From Nocardioides zeae (lineage in GTDB: Bacteria > Actinomycetota > Actinomycetes > Propionibacteriales > Nocardioidaceae), in NCBI RefSeq assembly GCF_030818655.1, contig NZ_JAUTAN010000001.1, forward strand, positions 3,534,001 through 3,598,000: a DNA stretch of 64,000 nucleotides. The letters are read 5' to 3'. Positions 16,275 through 24,547 of this stretch are shown here, piece after piece (the first letter of the stretch is position 1; each line of letters begins with the position of its first letter). The position numbers were made by a program, and so were the translations under genes. The notes beneath the pieces were generated by a model. It was not told where the DNA came from. It searched no databases and saw nothing but the letters and a program-made list of their open reading frames with translations.

Positions 16275-17020
16275 GCGCCACCCACCCAGGCGACGAGCTG
16301 CGACCAGAACGAGGCGTAGTCGTCCCAGGCCATGAACTCGGGGCTGCCCCAGTGCGGCGAGCAGTCCGACGCGAACGCCGCCGTCCGACCCGCGCCGTGC
16401 TCGCCGACGACGAGGAACGGGTCGCCGCCGACCTCCATGAGCGTGGTCGCGTCGGCCTTCGCACCGAAGCGGTTGTAGCCCAGGAAGTAGGGCCACTGCT
16501 CGTCGACGCCCTCCAGCACGGCGTGCGCGGCGACCGGCTTCGGGACCACGCCCTCGGGGGACTCGATGCGGTCGTCGTGGACGAGCATGTCGACGGGGAG
16601 CACCTCCGCCAGCGGGGTCAGGGAGAACCGTCCGCGGCCCTCGAACCCCGAGAACGACATGTAGCCGCCGATCATGAGCAGCCCCCCTCCCTGGTGCACG
16701 AACTCACCGATGACGGCCAGCCGGTTGGGCCGACGCTCGCCCTTGACGAACACGGCGTGGGGCAGGAGGAACGAGTCGGCCGGGGCGTCGCTGAGGACGA
16801 TGACGTCGTACTTCTCCCGCAGGACCTCCACCTCGTAGGGGAAGCCCTCCACGGCGACGTGGTTCGGCATGTAGTCGACCTGGTGGCCGGCCTCGCCGAG
16901 CACGCGGAGCAGCTGCTCGGCGCCCTCCTCGTAGCCCGACGTGGTGTAGGCCGCCAGGCCCTTGGTGTGCTGGGCGAAGGTGTTCCAGCTCTCGCCGACG
17001 ACGAGGACACGACTGGTCAT
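16271..17020 (-). CDS. class I glutamine-amidotransferase-like protein (DUF1355/ThuA-like)
   Basis: A 249-residue flavodoxin-like protein (RVLVVGESWNTFAQHTKG ... LLRVLGEAGHQVDYMPNHVAVEGFPYEVEVLREKYDVIVLSD ... FVHQGGGLLMIGGYMSFSGFEGRGRF). This pattern matches the putative glutamine amidotransferase family PF07090; members often occur in sugar-catabolic operons and lack proven amidotransferase activity. No nucleophilic Cys is seen at the expected GG-(x)-C elbow, where the sequence has MIGGYMSF. ATG 17020 lies 49 bases after the phosphotriesterase stop. Confidence 0.7.
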   Translation of the reverse strand: MTSRVLVVGESWNTFAQHTKGLAAYTTSGYEEGAEQLLRVLGEAGHQVDYMPNHVAVEGFPYEVEVLREKYDVIVLSDAPADSFLLPHAVFVKGERRPNRLAVIGEFVHQGGGLLMIGGYMSFSGFEGRGRFSLTPLAEVLPVDMLVHDDRIESPEGVVPKPVAAHAVLEGVDEQWPYFLGYNRFGAKADATTLMEVGGDPFLVVGEHGAGRTAAFASDCSPHWGSPEFMAWDDYASFWSQLVAWVGGA

Positions 17021-17069
17021 GGGTGGGCGCTTCTCTCTCTCGGTGCTGCTCGGTGGTGGTGGTCGTGGA

Positions 17070-18116
17070 TCAGGCGTCGACGTGCAGGAACGCCAGGGGG
17101 TTGTGGGCCGTGAGGCGCAGCGCGACGTCCTCGCCGAAGCGGTCGACGAGACGGCCGCGCACGTCGCGGGCCAGGTGCCGGTAGCCCCAGCCGCCGTGGG
17201 CGACCAGGGAGTTCCGGTGGTTGATGTCGTGGGACAGCAGCAGCTGCGCGCCGAAGCCCCCGTCGAGGAAGTGGGCGATGGCGTCGAGCCGCTCGTCGTC
17301 GTCGGGGTAGCTCGCACCGTTGACGAACCGGGCCCGCCCGGTGCCGAAGTTGTCCATCTCCACGAACGCCCCGGTGCGCATGATGTCCTCGAGCTGCGGC
17401 AGGTCGATCTCGCAGTCGAGGTGGGAGACGGCGATCCGGGCGGGGTCGGCCCCGGCGCGCTCGGCGATCGCGATCGCCTCGAGCGCCCGCTTGGCGAAGG
17501 GGTGCACGTGGATGTTCAGGGGCAGGCCGGTCGCGGCCTGCACGCGCCCGGCGGCCCGCAGCGACGTCGCCTCGACCTCCGTGATGTCCCAGCTCGTGCC
17601 GATCTCGCCGATCACCCCGGGCAGGAGGCCGGCAAAGCCCTCCTCCACCTGGCGGGTCCACCGGTCGACCAGCTCGTCCTCGGAGACCGGCAGTTCGGAG
17701 GCGGGCAACGCCGGCTCCAGGTAGCGACCGGCGGAGACCACGAGGGCGATCCCCGCCTGGTCGGCGGCGCGCACGGCCACCTCGACGCTGGGGCCGCTGC
17801 CGAGGACCGTCAGGTCGACGACCAGCTGGGTGCCGGCGTCGCGGGCGAGCCGCAGCTCCTGGGCCGCGAGGTACCAGTCGCTCAGCAGCATGTTCTGCCG
17901 CAGCGTGCTCTGGGGGTGGGCGTGCAGCTGCTCCGCCGTCGCCGCGGCCACCGCGGCGGGGTCGTCGAAGTCGCGCCACGCCCCCTCGCCCTCCCACCAG
18001 ACGCGGGAGTCGACGAGCACGTGCTCGTGGGGCAGGACGACGCCGTCCTCCGGGCGGACGTCCCGCACCCCGTGGGCGGTGCGGACGCGGTAGACGTCGC
18101 GGTCCGGGCGGGTCAT
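17070..18116 (-). CDS. phosphotriesterase-family metal-dependent hydrolase
   Basis: A 348-residue TIM-barrel hydrolase. Metal-binding elements are the N-terminal HxH (VLPHEHVLVD), a bridging Glu in GVIGEIGTSW (Lys in true phosphotriesterases, Glu in the PHP/PTER branch), His in NIHVHPFAKRA, His in AVSHLDCEID, and Asp in LLLSHDINHRN. The branch contains lactonases and amidohydrolases acting on sugar lactones and N-acyl compounds. Start ATG 18116 overlaps the upstream AtzH/HpxZ-like stop. In this cluster it may open a ring or cleave an ester/amide of the imported substrate. Confidence 0.85.
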   Translation of the reverse strand: MTRPDRDVYRVRTAHGVRDVRPEDGVVLPHEHVLVDSRVWWEGEGAWRDFDDPAAVAAATAEQLHAHPQSTLRQNMLLSDWYLAAQELRLARDAGTQLVVDLTVLGSGPSVEVAVRAADQAGIALVVSAGRYLEPALPASELPVSEDELVDRWTRQVEEGFAGLLPGVIGEIGTSWDITEVEATSLRAAGRVQAATGLPLNIHVHPFAKRALEAIAIAERAGADPARIAVSHLDCEIDLPQLEDIMRTGAFVEMDNFGTGRARFVNGASYPDDDERLDAIAHFLDGGFGAQLLLSHDINHRNSLVAHGGWGYRHLARDVRGRLVDRFGEDVALRLTAHNPLAFLHVDA

Positions 18117-18517
18117 GGTCGCTCCTCGGGTCGGCGGGGGCTCGCGGGTCGGGACACGTGGGCCTGCGCGACGCGCCACCCGGCGTCGGTGCGCAGCCAG
18201 AGCTGCGTCTGCCGGCCGGTGCGGCCCTCGTCGGGGTAGTCGGTGACGAGGTGCACGGTGGCCAGGTCGTGCCCGAAGGCGGTGGCGGCGCGCTCGCGGA
18301 CCGTGCGGCGCACCGGTCCCGCGGCCGTGGCCCGGCGCCACGCGGTGATCGCGGCGTGCCCGAACAGCTCTTCGTCGTCCCCGATCCGCACCGCGGCGCG
18401 GTCGACCCAGAAGGCGTCGACCAGGGCGTCGACGTCGCCGGTGGCGAGCGCACTCTCGTACCGCGCGGACGCGGCCTCGACCTCGGCCAGCACGTCGGGG
18501 TCGTCGATCGGGATCAC
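18113..18517 (-). CDS. AtzH/HpxZ-like protein (DUF3225, NTF2 fold)
   Basis: A 134-residue protein beginning VIPIDDPDVLAEVEAASARYESALATGDVDALVDAFW, the characteristic start of the HpxZ/AtzH family. It continues FGHAAITAWRRATAAGPVRRTV and DYPDEGRTGRQTQLWLRTDAGWRVAQAHVS. HpxZ lies in oxalurate/allantoin loci; AtzH occurs in cyanuric-acid loci, where it has been reported to act on a dicarboxyurea intermediate. It is coupled to the amidase by GTGA overlap, the same neighbour order as hpxY-hpxZ. This is the strongest contextual clue that the pathway handles a ureide or carboxyurea. Confidence 0.85.
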   Translation of the reverse strand: MIPIDDPDVLAEVEAASARYESALATGDVDALVDAFWVDRAAVRIGDDEELFGHAAITAWRRATAAGPVRRTVRERAATAFGHDLATVHLVTDYPDEGRTGRQTQLWLRTDAGWRVAQAHVSRPASPRRPEERP

Positions 18518-19704
18518 GCGGGCACCCCGATCGCGGCCTCGAGCCGGGCCGCCACCTGCAGCAGCGCACGCTCGGAGCCGGCCCGTCCGACGAGCTGGAC
18601 CCCGACCGGCAGGTCGCCGCCGGAGGGCACCGAGACGGCCGGGAGGCCGAGGAACGAGAAGGGCGCCGTGAGGACCCCGAGGTAGGGCTCGCGGTCCGCC
18701 TCGCGACCGTGCCCCAGGGCGATCCGGTCCTGGTCGTGGCGCGGGGCGCTCCCCGGCGTGGTCGGCAGCACGAGCACGTCGGTCGTGTGCAGCAGCTGCC
18801 CGACCCGGCGGCGCAGGAGCTCGCGGTAGCGCTGCGCCGCGACGTACGCCGCGCCCGGGACCGCGAGACCCGCCGTCAGCCCCGTGCGTACGCCGCGGCC
18901 GAGCCGCTGCCGGTGACGGAGCAGCGTCGCGTGGTGGGCCTCCGCGCCCTCGACCGCCGTGACGACGAGCGAGGCGGCCATGGCCTCCTCGAACCAGGGG
19001 AAGGCGACCCGCTCGCGCACACCGAGAGCAGCGACGGCGCGCTCCTGGGCGGCGAGCCCGTCGGCGTCCGCCCAGTCGCCGACGTCGACGGCGGCCGTCC
19101 GCACGGGGCCGGGCGCGTCGTCCCCGGGGACGAGCACGTCGAGCACCGCGGCGCTGTCGGCGACCGTGCGGGTGAACCACCCGACGTGGTCGAGGCTGCG
19201 CGCGAAGGGCACGAGCCCGCCGGCGTCCACGCGACCGAAGCCGGGCTTGAACCCCACGACGCCGCAGAGCGAGGCCGGCACGCGGACCGATCCGTTGGTG
19301 TCGGTCCCCAGCGCCAGGCGGACGTCACCGAGCGCGACCGCCACCGCCGAGCCCCCCGAGGAGCCACCGGCCGTGCGGTCCGGGTCGTGCGGGTTGCGGC
19401 AGACCGGCCGGTGCTCGTTGGAGGTGGTGAACCCGTGGGCCAGCTCGTCCATCGCCGTGGACGCGACGACGCGGGCCCCGGCCCGCTCGAGCAGCTCGAC
19501 CGCCCGGGCCGACCGACGCGCGGGGCGGGGGTCCCAGGGGACCGGGGAGCCGGCGTACGTCGTGCGGCCCGCCAGGGCGAGGTTGTCCTTGACCCCGACG
19601 GTCCACCCGGCGAGCGGCCCGGTGGGAGGGGCTGCCGGCGCCGGGTCGAAGACCGTGTAGAGGTGGCCGAACCGGGCACTGCTGGCGCGCAGCGCGGCGC
19701 TCAT
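18514..19704 (-). CDS. AtzE/HpxY-like amidase (amidase signature family)
   Basis: A 396-residue amidase-signature hydrolase. The catalytic Lys is in GVKDN, and the Ser-cisSer-Lys region is evident at TAGGSSGGSAVAVALGDVRLALGTDTNGSVRVPASLCG. The short length and GFTTSNEHRPVCRNPHDPDR fit the AtzE/HpxY branch, which hydrolyses carboxybiuret or oxalurate-type amides and works with a small GatC-like partner. ATG 19704 overlaps the TGA of a tiny upstream frame occupying that partner's position. The following gene is AtzH/HpxZ-like, so the trio repeats the atzG-E-H / hpxX-Y-Z arrangement. Confidence 0.85.
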   Translation of the reverse strand: MSAALRASSARFGHLYTVFDPAPAAPPTGPLAGWTVGVKDNLALAGRTTYAGSPVPWDPRPARRSARAVELLERAGARVVASTAMDELAHGFTTSNEHRPVCRNPHDPDRTAGGSSGGSAVAVALGDVRLALGTDTNGSVRVPASLCGVVGFKPGFGRVDAGGLVPFARSLDHVGWFTRTVADSAAVLDVLVPGDDAPGPVRTAAVDVGDWADADGLAAQERAVAALGVRERVAFPWFEEAMAASLVVTAVEGAEAHHATLLRHRQRLGRGVRTGLTAGLAVPGAAYVAAQRYRELLRRRVGQLLHTTDVLVLPTTPGSAPRHDQDRIALGHGREADREPYLGVLTAPFSFLGLPAVSVPSGGDLPVGVQLVGRAGSERALLQVAARLEAAIGVPA

Positions 19705-19799
19705 CGCTCCTCCTCGAGCACCGCGCGCAGGTGCGTCCACCGCTCGAGGTGGGCGCGGACGGCGGCGTCGACGGCGGGCTGCTCCTCGGGTGGCACCAC
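19701..19799 (-). CDS. tiny reading frame in AtzG/HpxX (GatC-like) position
   Basis: A 32-residue frame reading VVPPEEQPAVDAAVRAHLER then WTHLRAVLEEER. An AGAGGAG site lies 6 bases before GTG 19799 and the TGA overlaps the amidase ATG (ATGA). The frame stays open upstream to a GTG at 19838. It forms one helix like the core of AtzG/HpxX (DUF4089), but is about half their length. It could be a reduced partner subunit or just a translated leader that couples the amidase to the permease. Confidence 0.5.
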   Translation of the reverse strand: MVPPEEQPAVDAAVRAHLERWTHLRAVLEEER

Positions 19800-19845
19800 G
19801 ACCTGCTCCTCTCGTCGCGCGGACACGGGCACGGACACGGCTCGC

Positions 19846-20931
19846 TCAGCGGTGCGAGCGCGAGCGGCGGCGCTGCTGGTCGTAGTAGACGGCGGCGATC
19901 AGCACGGCGCCGACGGCGACGTTCTGCCAGAAGGGCTGGACGCCGATGATGGTGAAGCCGTTCTTGAGCACGGTCGGGATGAAGACGCCGACCGTGGTGC
20001 CGAAGACCGACGCCAGGCCGCCGAAGAGGCTGGTGCCGCCGAGCACGACCGCCGCGATCGTGTCGAGGTTGGCGGTCGCGTGGCCGTTGATGGTGGTGGC
20101 GCCGAACCGGGCCACGGACAGGAACCCCGCGAGGCCCGCCAGGAGACCGGCCAGCCCGTAGACCTTGATGATGTGGCGCCGCACGGGCAGGCCGTTGCGT
20201 CGCGAGGCCTCCTCGTCGGAGCCGATGGCGAGCGTGAAGCGGCCGAACCGGGTGCGGTTGAGCACGTAGCCGGCGAGCAGCGCCACCGCCAGCGCGATCA
20301 GCACCAGGTAGGGGATCGTGTCGAAGAGCCGGCCGGAGCCCACCGTCGTGATGAGGTCGATCGGCACCCCGCGCACGTCGTTGCCGCCCGTGATGATCTG
20401 GGCGAAGCCCATCGCCATGCCCATCGAGCCGAGGGTGACGATGAGCGGCGGCACCTTGGCGACGGCGACGAGCGCGCCGTTGAGCACGCCCCAGGCCAGA
20501 CCCGCGAGGAGGCCCGCGGCCAGGCCGACCAGGATGGCGCCGAGGCTGCTGGGGTCGCCGGCGCGCTCGCCGAGCTCGACCATCGTCTTCGTCGCGACCA
20601 CCGAGGAGAACACGAGGACGGAGCCGACCGACAGGTCGATGCCGCTCGTCGCGATGACGAAGGTCTGCCCGGTGGCCAGGATGAGCAGGATCGAGGCGTT
20701 GATCGCGATGTTGGTCCAGTTGAACTGCGTCGGGAACGCCCGCGGGTCCAGCACCGAGAAGACGACGGCGATGAGGATGAAGGCCAGCAGGATCCAGATG
20801 CTGTTCTGGCCGAGCAGCGAGCGGACGATGCCGCCGAGCCGCCCGCCCCGCGTCGGGGCACCGGTCTCCGGGGGCGTCGTCGACGGGGTCGACGTGGTGG
20901 TGGGCGTGGTCGTGGGGGTGGGGGTCGTCAC
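19846..20931 (-). CDS. ribose-type ABC transporter permease (RbsC family)
   Basis: A 361-residue integral membrane protein. After a Thr/Pro-rich N-terminal tail of about 25 residues come some 8-10 helices with RbsC-family motifs: ATGQTFVIATSGIDLSVGSVLVFSS, LVGLAAGLLAGLAWGVLNG, PPLIVTLGSMGMAMGFAQIITGG and the EAA-type loop GSDEEASRRNGLPVRR. Start GTG 20931 overlaps the ATPase stop (GTGA). It pairs with the ATPase and probably with the lipoprotein at 9886-10854. Confidence 0.92.
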   Translation of the reverse strand: MTTPTPTTTPTTTSTPSTTPPETGAPTRGGRLGGIVRSLLGQNSIWILLAFILIAVVFSVLDPRAFPTQFNWTNIAINASILLILATGQTFVIATSGIDLSVGSVLVFSSVVATKTMVELGERAGDPSSLGAILVGLAAGLLAGLAWGVLNGALVAVAKVPPLIVTLGSMGMAMGFAQIITGGNDVRGVPIDLITTVGSGRLFDTIPYLVLIALAVALLAGYVLNRTRFGRFTLAIGSDEEASRRNGLPVRRHIIKVYGLAGLLAGLAGFLSVARFGATTINGHATANLDTIAAVVLGGTSLFGGLASVFGTTVGVFIPTVLKNGFTIIGVQPFWQNVAVGAVLIAAVYYDQQRRRSRSHR

Positions 20932-21704
20932 CGGACGTCCTCGAGGGTCAGGGCACCCGTCATCGCCGCGATGAGGTCGTCGCTGCGCACGTTGCCGGAG
21001 GTGAACTGGGCGACGCGACGCCCGAGCCGGAGCACCTCGATGCGGTCGCTCACGGCCAGCACGTCGGGCATGTTGTGGCTGATCAGCACGACCGAGATGC
21101 CGGAGTCCCGCACCCGGCGGACGAGGTCGAGGACGCGTCGCGTCTGCTCGACACCGAGCGCCGCGGTGGGTTCGTCGAGGATGATCAGCTTGGTGGCCCA
21201 CACGGCGGCCCGCGCCACGGCGACGCTCTGCCGCTGGCCGCCCGACAGGTTGGCGACGGCGGTCCGCGGGTCGCGCAGGCGCACGCCGAGCCGGGTGAAG
21301 TGCTCGACCGCCTCCCGCAGCATCCGCTTCTCGTCGAGCGCGCCGAGCAGCCGGGAGGGGCCCGTCTTGAGCAGCTCGCGGCCGAGGAAGAGGTTGGCCG
21401 CCGCCGAGAGCTCCGGAGCGACCGCGAGGTCCTGGTAGACCGTCTCGATACCGAGGCGCTGGACGTCGACCGGGCTCTTCGGCATGATCGCGACTCCGTC
21501 GAGCAGCAGGTCGCCCTCGTCGTGCTGCACCGCACCCGAGAGGATCTTCACCATGGTGGACTTTCCGGCGCCGTTGTCGCCGATCAGCGAGACCACCTCG
21601 CCGTGACGGACGGTGAAGTCCGCGCCGCCCAGGGCCTCGACGCTCCCGTAGCGCTTCACGATGCCACGGGCTTCCAGCAGGGGGCGGGGGTCCGACTGCT
21701 CCAT
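20928..21704 (-). CDS. ABC transporter ATP-binding protein (sugar type, single domain)
   Basis: A 258-residue ATPase with Walker A GDNGAGKST, Q-loop VYQDLAVAPELS, signature LSGGQRQ, Walker B LIILDEPTAAL and H-loop ISHN. Ribose importers usually have a tandem ATPase of ~500 residues; this one has a single domain, as in the FrcA-like group. ATG 21704 follows a near-perfect AAAGGAGGGA site. It is the first gene of the operon extending to ureD, with the LacI-type palindrome 48 bases upstream. Confidence 0.92.
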   Translation of the reverse strand: MEQSDPRPLLEARGIVKRYGSVEALGGADFTVRHGEVVSLIGDNGAGKSTMVKILSGAVQHDEGDLLLDGVAIMPKSPVDVQRLGIETVYQDLAVAPELSAAANLFLGRELLKTGPSRLLGALDEKRMLREAVEHFTRLGVRLRDPRTAVANLSGGQRQSVAVARAAVWATKLIILDEPTAALGVEQTRRVLDLVRRVRDSGISVVLISHNMPDVLAVSDRIEVLRLGRRVAQFTSGNVRSDDLIAAMTGALTLEDVR

Positions 21705-21751
21705 CTCGTCCCTCCTTTCACTGTCCGTCGATCTCTGGTGTAATCGACTCC

Positions 21752-21765
21752 TGTAATCGATTGCA
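21752..21765. promoter_or_regulatory. putative LacI-family operator in the lacI / ABC operon intergenic region
   Basis: TGTAATCGATTGCA, the reverse complement of the site at 10911-10924. A partial second copy (TGTAATCGA, 21739-21747) adjoins it. It lies between the ABC ATPase start (21704) and the lacI start (21856), so it can control both directions. Confidence 0.75.
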
Positions 21766-21855
21766 GCGAGCGTAACCGCGCCTCGTTTCCACGGTGTTAC
21801 TTCTCCTCGACGAGGTGGGGAGGGCCCGCGGGACCGCCCCTGGGAGAGGAACCAC

Positions 21856-22872
21856 ATGGCTGGCCGAGCAAGGATCGGCGACGTCGCGAAGCTCGCGGGG
21901 GTCTCCACCGCGACCGTCTCGCGGGTGCTCACGGGGAACGTGCCGGTGAGTCCCCAGCTCCGGGAGCGGGTGCTCGACGCGGCGGCGCAGCTCGACTACT
22001 CGGTCAACCCCGCGGCGCGCGCCCTGCGCAGCGACCGCACCTCGTCGGTCGGGATCGTGGTCCCCGACCTGACCAACCCCTTCTTCACGGCCCTCGTCGA
22101 CCAGGTGGAGCGCGGGCTCCGCGACCTGGGCCTGTCCCTCCACGTGTGCAGCTCCGCGGGTGACGTCGCGATCGAGCGCGACCGCGTCCGCTCGCTGCAG
22201 CGGAGCCAGGTCGAGGTGCTCGTGGTCACGCCGGTCGACCACGAGGCGAGCGGCGAGGTGCTCCGTGAGGCGGCCGCCTCGGTCCCGCTCGTCATGCTCG
22301 ACCAGGTCGCCGCCGACGTGGACTCGGACTGGGTCGGGACCGACGAGTCCGAGGGCATGCGCCTCGTCGTCGACCACCTGGTCGAGCAGGGCGTGCGCAC
22401 CGCGGCGTACGTCGGGGCGCAGCCCCTCGACTCCTCCTCCATCAAGCGCTACGACGCCGTGCGCGAGCACGCGGCCGGCCGGGGCATCGAGCTCGTCGGC
22501 GGCGACGAGCTGCTCGGGCAGTTCAGCGTGGAGTGGGGGGTGGAGGCCGCCCGTCGGCTCGCCGACCGGACGCTCCCCGAGGCGGTGGTCTGCGCGGCCG
22601 ACGTCATCGCCCTCGGTGTCCTGCAGGAGCTCGACGCGCGCGGTGTCGCGGTGCCGGAGGACGCGCTGGTGACCGGGTACGACGACATCCCCCTCAGCTC
22701 GCACCCGCGGCTCTCGCTGACCACGGTCCGGCAACCGCTCGCCGAGATCAGCGCCCGCGCGGTCGCCCTCGTCGAGGACCTCCGCGGTGGTGGCGACGAC
22801 CGTGTCCCCGTCCACGAGGCGCTGCTGCCCCGCCTCGTCGTCCGATCCAGCAGCTCGAGGAGCACCCAGTGA
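21856..22872 (+). CDS. LacI family transcriptional regulator
   Basis: A 338-residue repressor. The N-terminal HTH and hinge are typical (RIGDVAKLAGVSTATVSRVLTGNVPVSPQLRERVLDAAAQLDY ... NPAARALRS), followed by a RbsB-like effector domain (VGIVVPDLTNPFFTALVDQVERGL ... VTGYDDIPLSSHPRLSLTTVRQP). ATG 21856 has an AGAGGA site. It is divergent from the transport-urease operon and coupled to a ribokinase gene by GTGA overlap. The predicted operators are the two copies of the TGyAATCGATTrCA palindrome. Confidence 0.93.
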   Translation: MAGRARIGDVAKLAGVSTATVSRVLTGNVPVSPQLRERVLDAAAQLDYSVNPAARALRSDRTSSVGIVVPDLTNPFFTALVDQVERGLRDLGLSLHVCSSAGDVAIERDRVRSLQRSQVEVLVVTPVDHEASGEVLREAAASVPLVMLDQVAADVDSDWVGTDESEGMRLVVDHLVEQGVRTAAYVGAQPLDSSSIKRYDAVREHAAGRGIELVGGDELLGQFSVEWGVEAARRLADRTLPEAVVCAADVIALGVLQELDARGVAVPEDALVTGYDDIPLSSHPRLSLTTVRQPLAEISARAVALVEDLRGGGDDRVPVHEALLPRLVVRSSSSRSTQ

Positions 22873-23801
22873 CCACGTCCGCCCCGCCCTCGGTCCCGCT
22901 GGTCACGGTCGTCGGCAGCCTCAACGTCGACCGGGTCGTCGACGTCGCCCGCCTGCCCGAGCCGGGTGCCACGGTCATCGGCACGACGCGGTCGCGCATC
23001 GGGCCCGGCGGCAAGGGCGCCAACCAGGCGGCGGCCGCCGCGACCTTCGCCGGGGCGCCCGGCGCGGTGGCGATGGTCGGCGCCGTCGGCGAGGACAGCG
23101 GTGCCGACCTCTCGCTCGACGACCTGCGGGAGCGCGGCGTGGACGTCGCGGGAGTACGCCGCGTGCCCGGCGTCGCGACGGGCCACGCGACGGTCGCGCT
23201 CGACGCGGAGCGCCAGAACCTCATCGTGGTGGACCCGGGAGCCAACGCCGAGCTGGGCGTCGACGACGTCGCGACCGACGCCGTCCGGGACGCGGCGGTC
23301 GTGCTGCTGCAGCTCGAGGTGCCGACCGCGACCGTCGTCGCCGCCGCCGCGCACGCGCGCGGGACGGTCGTGCTCAACCCCGCGCCCCCGCCGACGGCCG
23401 ACGAGCGCGACGCGTTGCTCGCCCACGCCGACGTCCTGGTGCCCAACCGGGGTGAGCTGGCGGCGATGCTCGACCGCCCGGAGGCCACCGACGTGGACGC
23501 GGTCGTCGAGCAGGTCCGGGCGCTGCCGTTCTCCGGCACCCTCGTCGTCACCCTGGGCGGGGACGGCGCGCTCGTCGTCGACGGCGAGCGGGTCGAGCAC
23601 GTCGTCGCCCCGGTGGTGCGACCGGTCGACACGACGGGCGCCGGCGACTGCTTCTGCGGGGTCCTCGCCGTCGGGCTCGCCCGCGGGGTCGAGCTCGTCG
23701 CCGCCGTCCGTGCGGCGGCCGCGGGCGCGTCGTGCTCCGTCACCGGCGCCGGCGCGCGAGGACGGCTGCCGGTCGAGGCGGACACGGTGTCGCCCGCCTG
23801 A
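22869..23801 (+). CDS. ribokinase / PfkB-family carbohydrate kinase
   Basis: A 310-residue PfkB-family kinase. Substrate-binding motifs are GSLNVD near the N-terminus and GPGGKGANQAAAAA. The C-terminal anion-hole and catalytic-base motif is VDTTGAGDCFCG. It most resembles ribokinase. The GTG start overlaps the lacI stop, so the two genes are one unit. Its presence implies that the imported compound releases a pentose or similar sugar, or is itself phosphorylated. Confidence 0.92.
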   Translation: MTTSAPPSVPLVTVVGSLNVDRVVDVARLPEPGATVIGTTRSRIGPGGKGANQAAAAATFAGAPGAVAMVGAVGEDSGADLSLDDLRERGVDVAGVRRVPGVATGHATVALDAERQNLIVVDPGANAELGVDDVATDAVRDAAVVLLQLEVPTATVVAAAAHARGTVVLNPAPPPTADERDALLAHADVLVPNRGELAAMLDRPEATDVDAVVEQVRALPFSGTLVVTLGGDGALVVDGERVEHVVAPVVRPVDTTGAGDCFCGVLAVGLARGVELVAAVRAAAAGASCSVTGAGARGRLPVEADTVSPA

Positions 23802-23809
23802 GCCTCATC

Positions 23810-24388
23810 TCAGTGCAGGCCCCCGTCGGCCTCGGTCACCCCCCAGGCGTGGAACCGCACGGCGAGCCCCGCACGGGTCGGTGAGCAGAGGTACGGCCCC
23901 GCCTCCGCGGGGCGCGCCCCGTCGAGGGGCGTCACCCTGACGAACTGCCGATCCTTGCCCTCCGGACCCGCCCGCACGATGAGCGCGTCCTCGGACCGGC
24001 TGACCCGCACGGTGACGCGCCGCCCCGCCCAGTCGTCGACGGGCGCGACGGACCAGTCCGACCACCCGTGCGTCACGACCGCGCCGAGCTGAAGCCGCCC
24101 GTCGGAGCGCTCCAGCCCGGCCTTCACCCAGGTCTCCTCGTCGACGGCGACGAACACGCCCGCCTGGTCGAACTGCTCGGGCAGGTCGGCCGTGAAGGTC
24201 GCCTCCACCGCCGTACCCACCGCGAACGGCGCCACCAGCGCGTGCGCGGAGTCGTGGACGAAGCCGTACGACGTGCGGCGCCACGCGTCCGACCCCTCCG
24301 CCGCCGTCACGACGAGGTCGTCGCCGTCGGGAGCGGCCGCGACCGGGGCGTGCGTCCAGCGGCCGGTGGTCCAGGGCTGGTTCGTCAT
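23810..24388 (-). CDS. DUF1349 (concanavalin-like) protein
   Basis: A 192-residue soluble beta-sandwich protein. Segments TYGFVHDSAHALVAPF-like, VEATFTADLPEQFDQAGVFVAVDEETWVKAGLERSDGRLQLGAVVTHGWSDWS and GPYLCSPTRAGLAVRFHAWGVTEADGG match the DUF1349/YesU-type fold, often linked to carbohydrate recognition. It converges on the ribokinase gene with only 8 bases between stops. Confidence 0.85.
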   Translation of the reverse strand: MTNQPWTTGRWTHAPVAAAPDGDDLVVTAAEGSDAWRRTSYGFVHDSAHALVAPFAVGTAVEATFTADLPEQFDQAGVFVAVDEETWVKAGLERSDGRLQLGAVVTHGWSDWSVAPVDDWAGRRVTVRVSRSEDALIVRAGPEGKDRQFVRVTPLDGARPAEAGPYLCSPTRAGLAVRFHAWGVTEADGGLH

Positions 24389-24547
24389 GGCTCCATCGTG
24401 GTGGATCCCGATCCTCGTGCAACCGACCGGACCCCCGCCGCGTCCTCCTGTCAGAACGATCTCGGGCACGACGGTTCCCCGTCGCAGCCTCGTCGCCGCG
24501 CCCGCACCGGGGCCGTCGACCTCCCACCTCTGCACAGGAGAACCGTC

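Noticed and set aside
16271..17020. True glutamine amidotransferase
   Set aside because: No cysteine at the expected nucleophile elbow; only the fold is supported.
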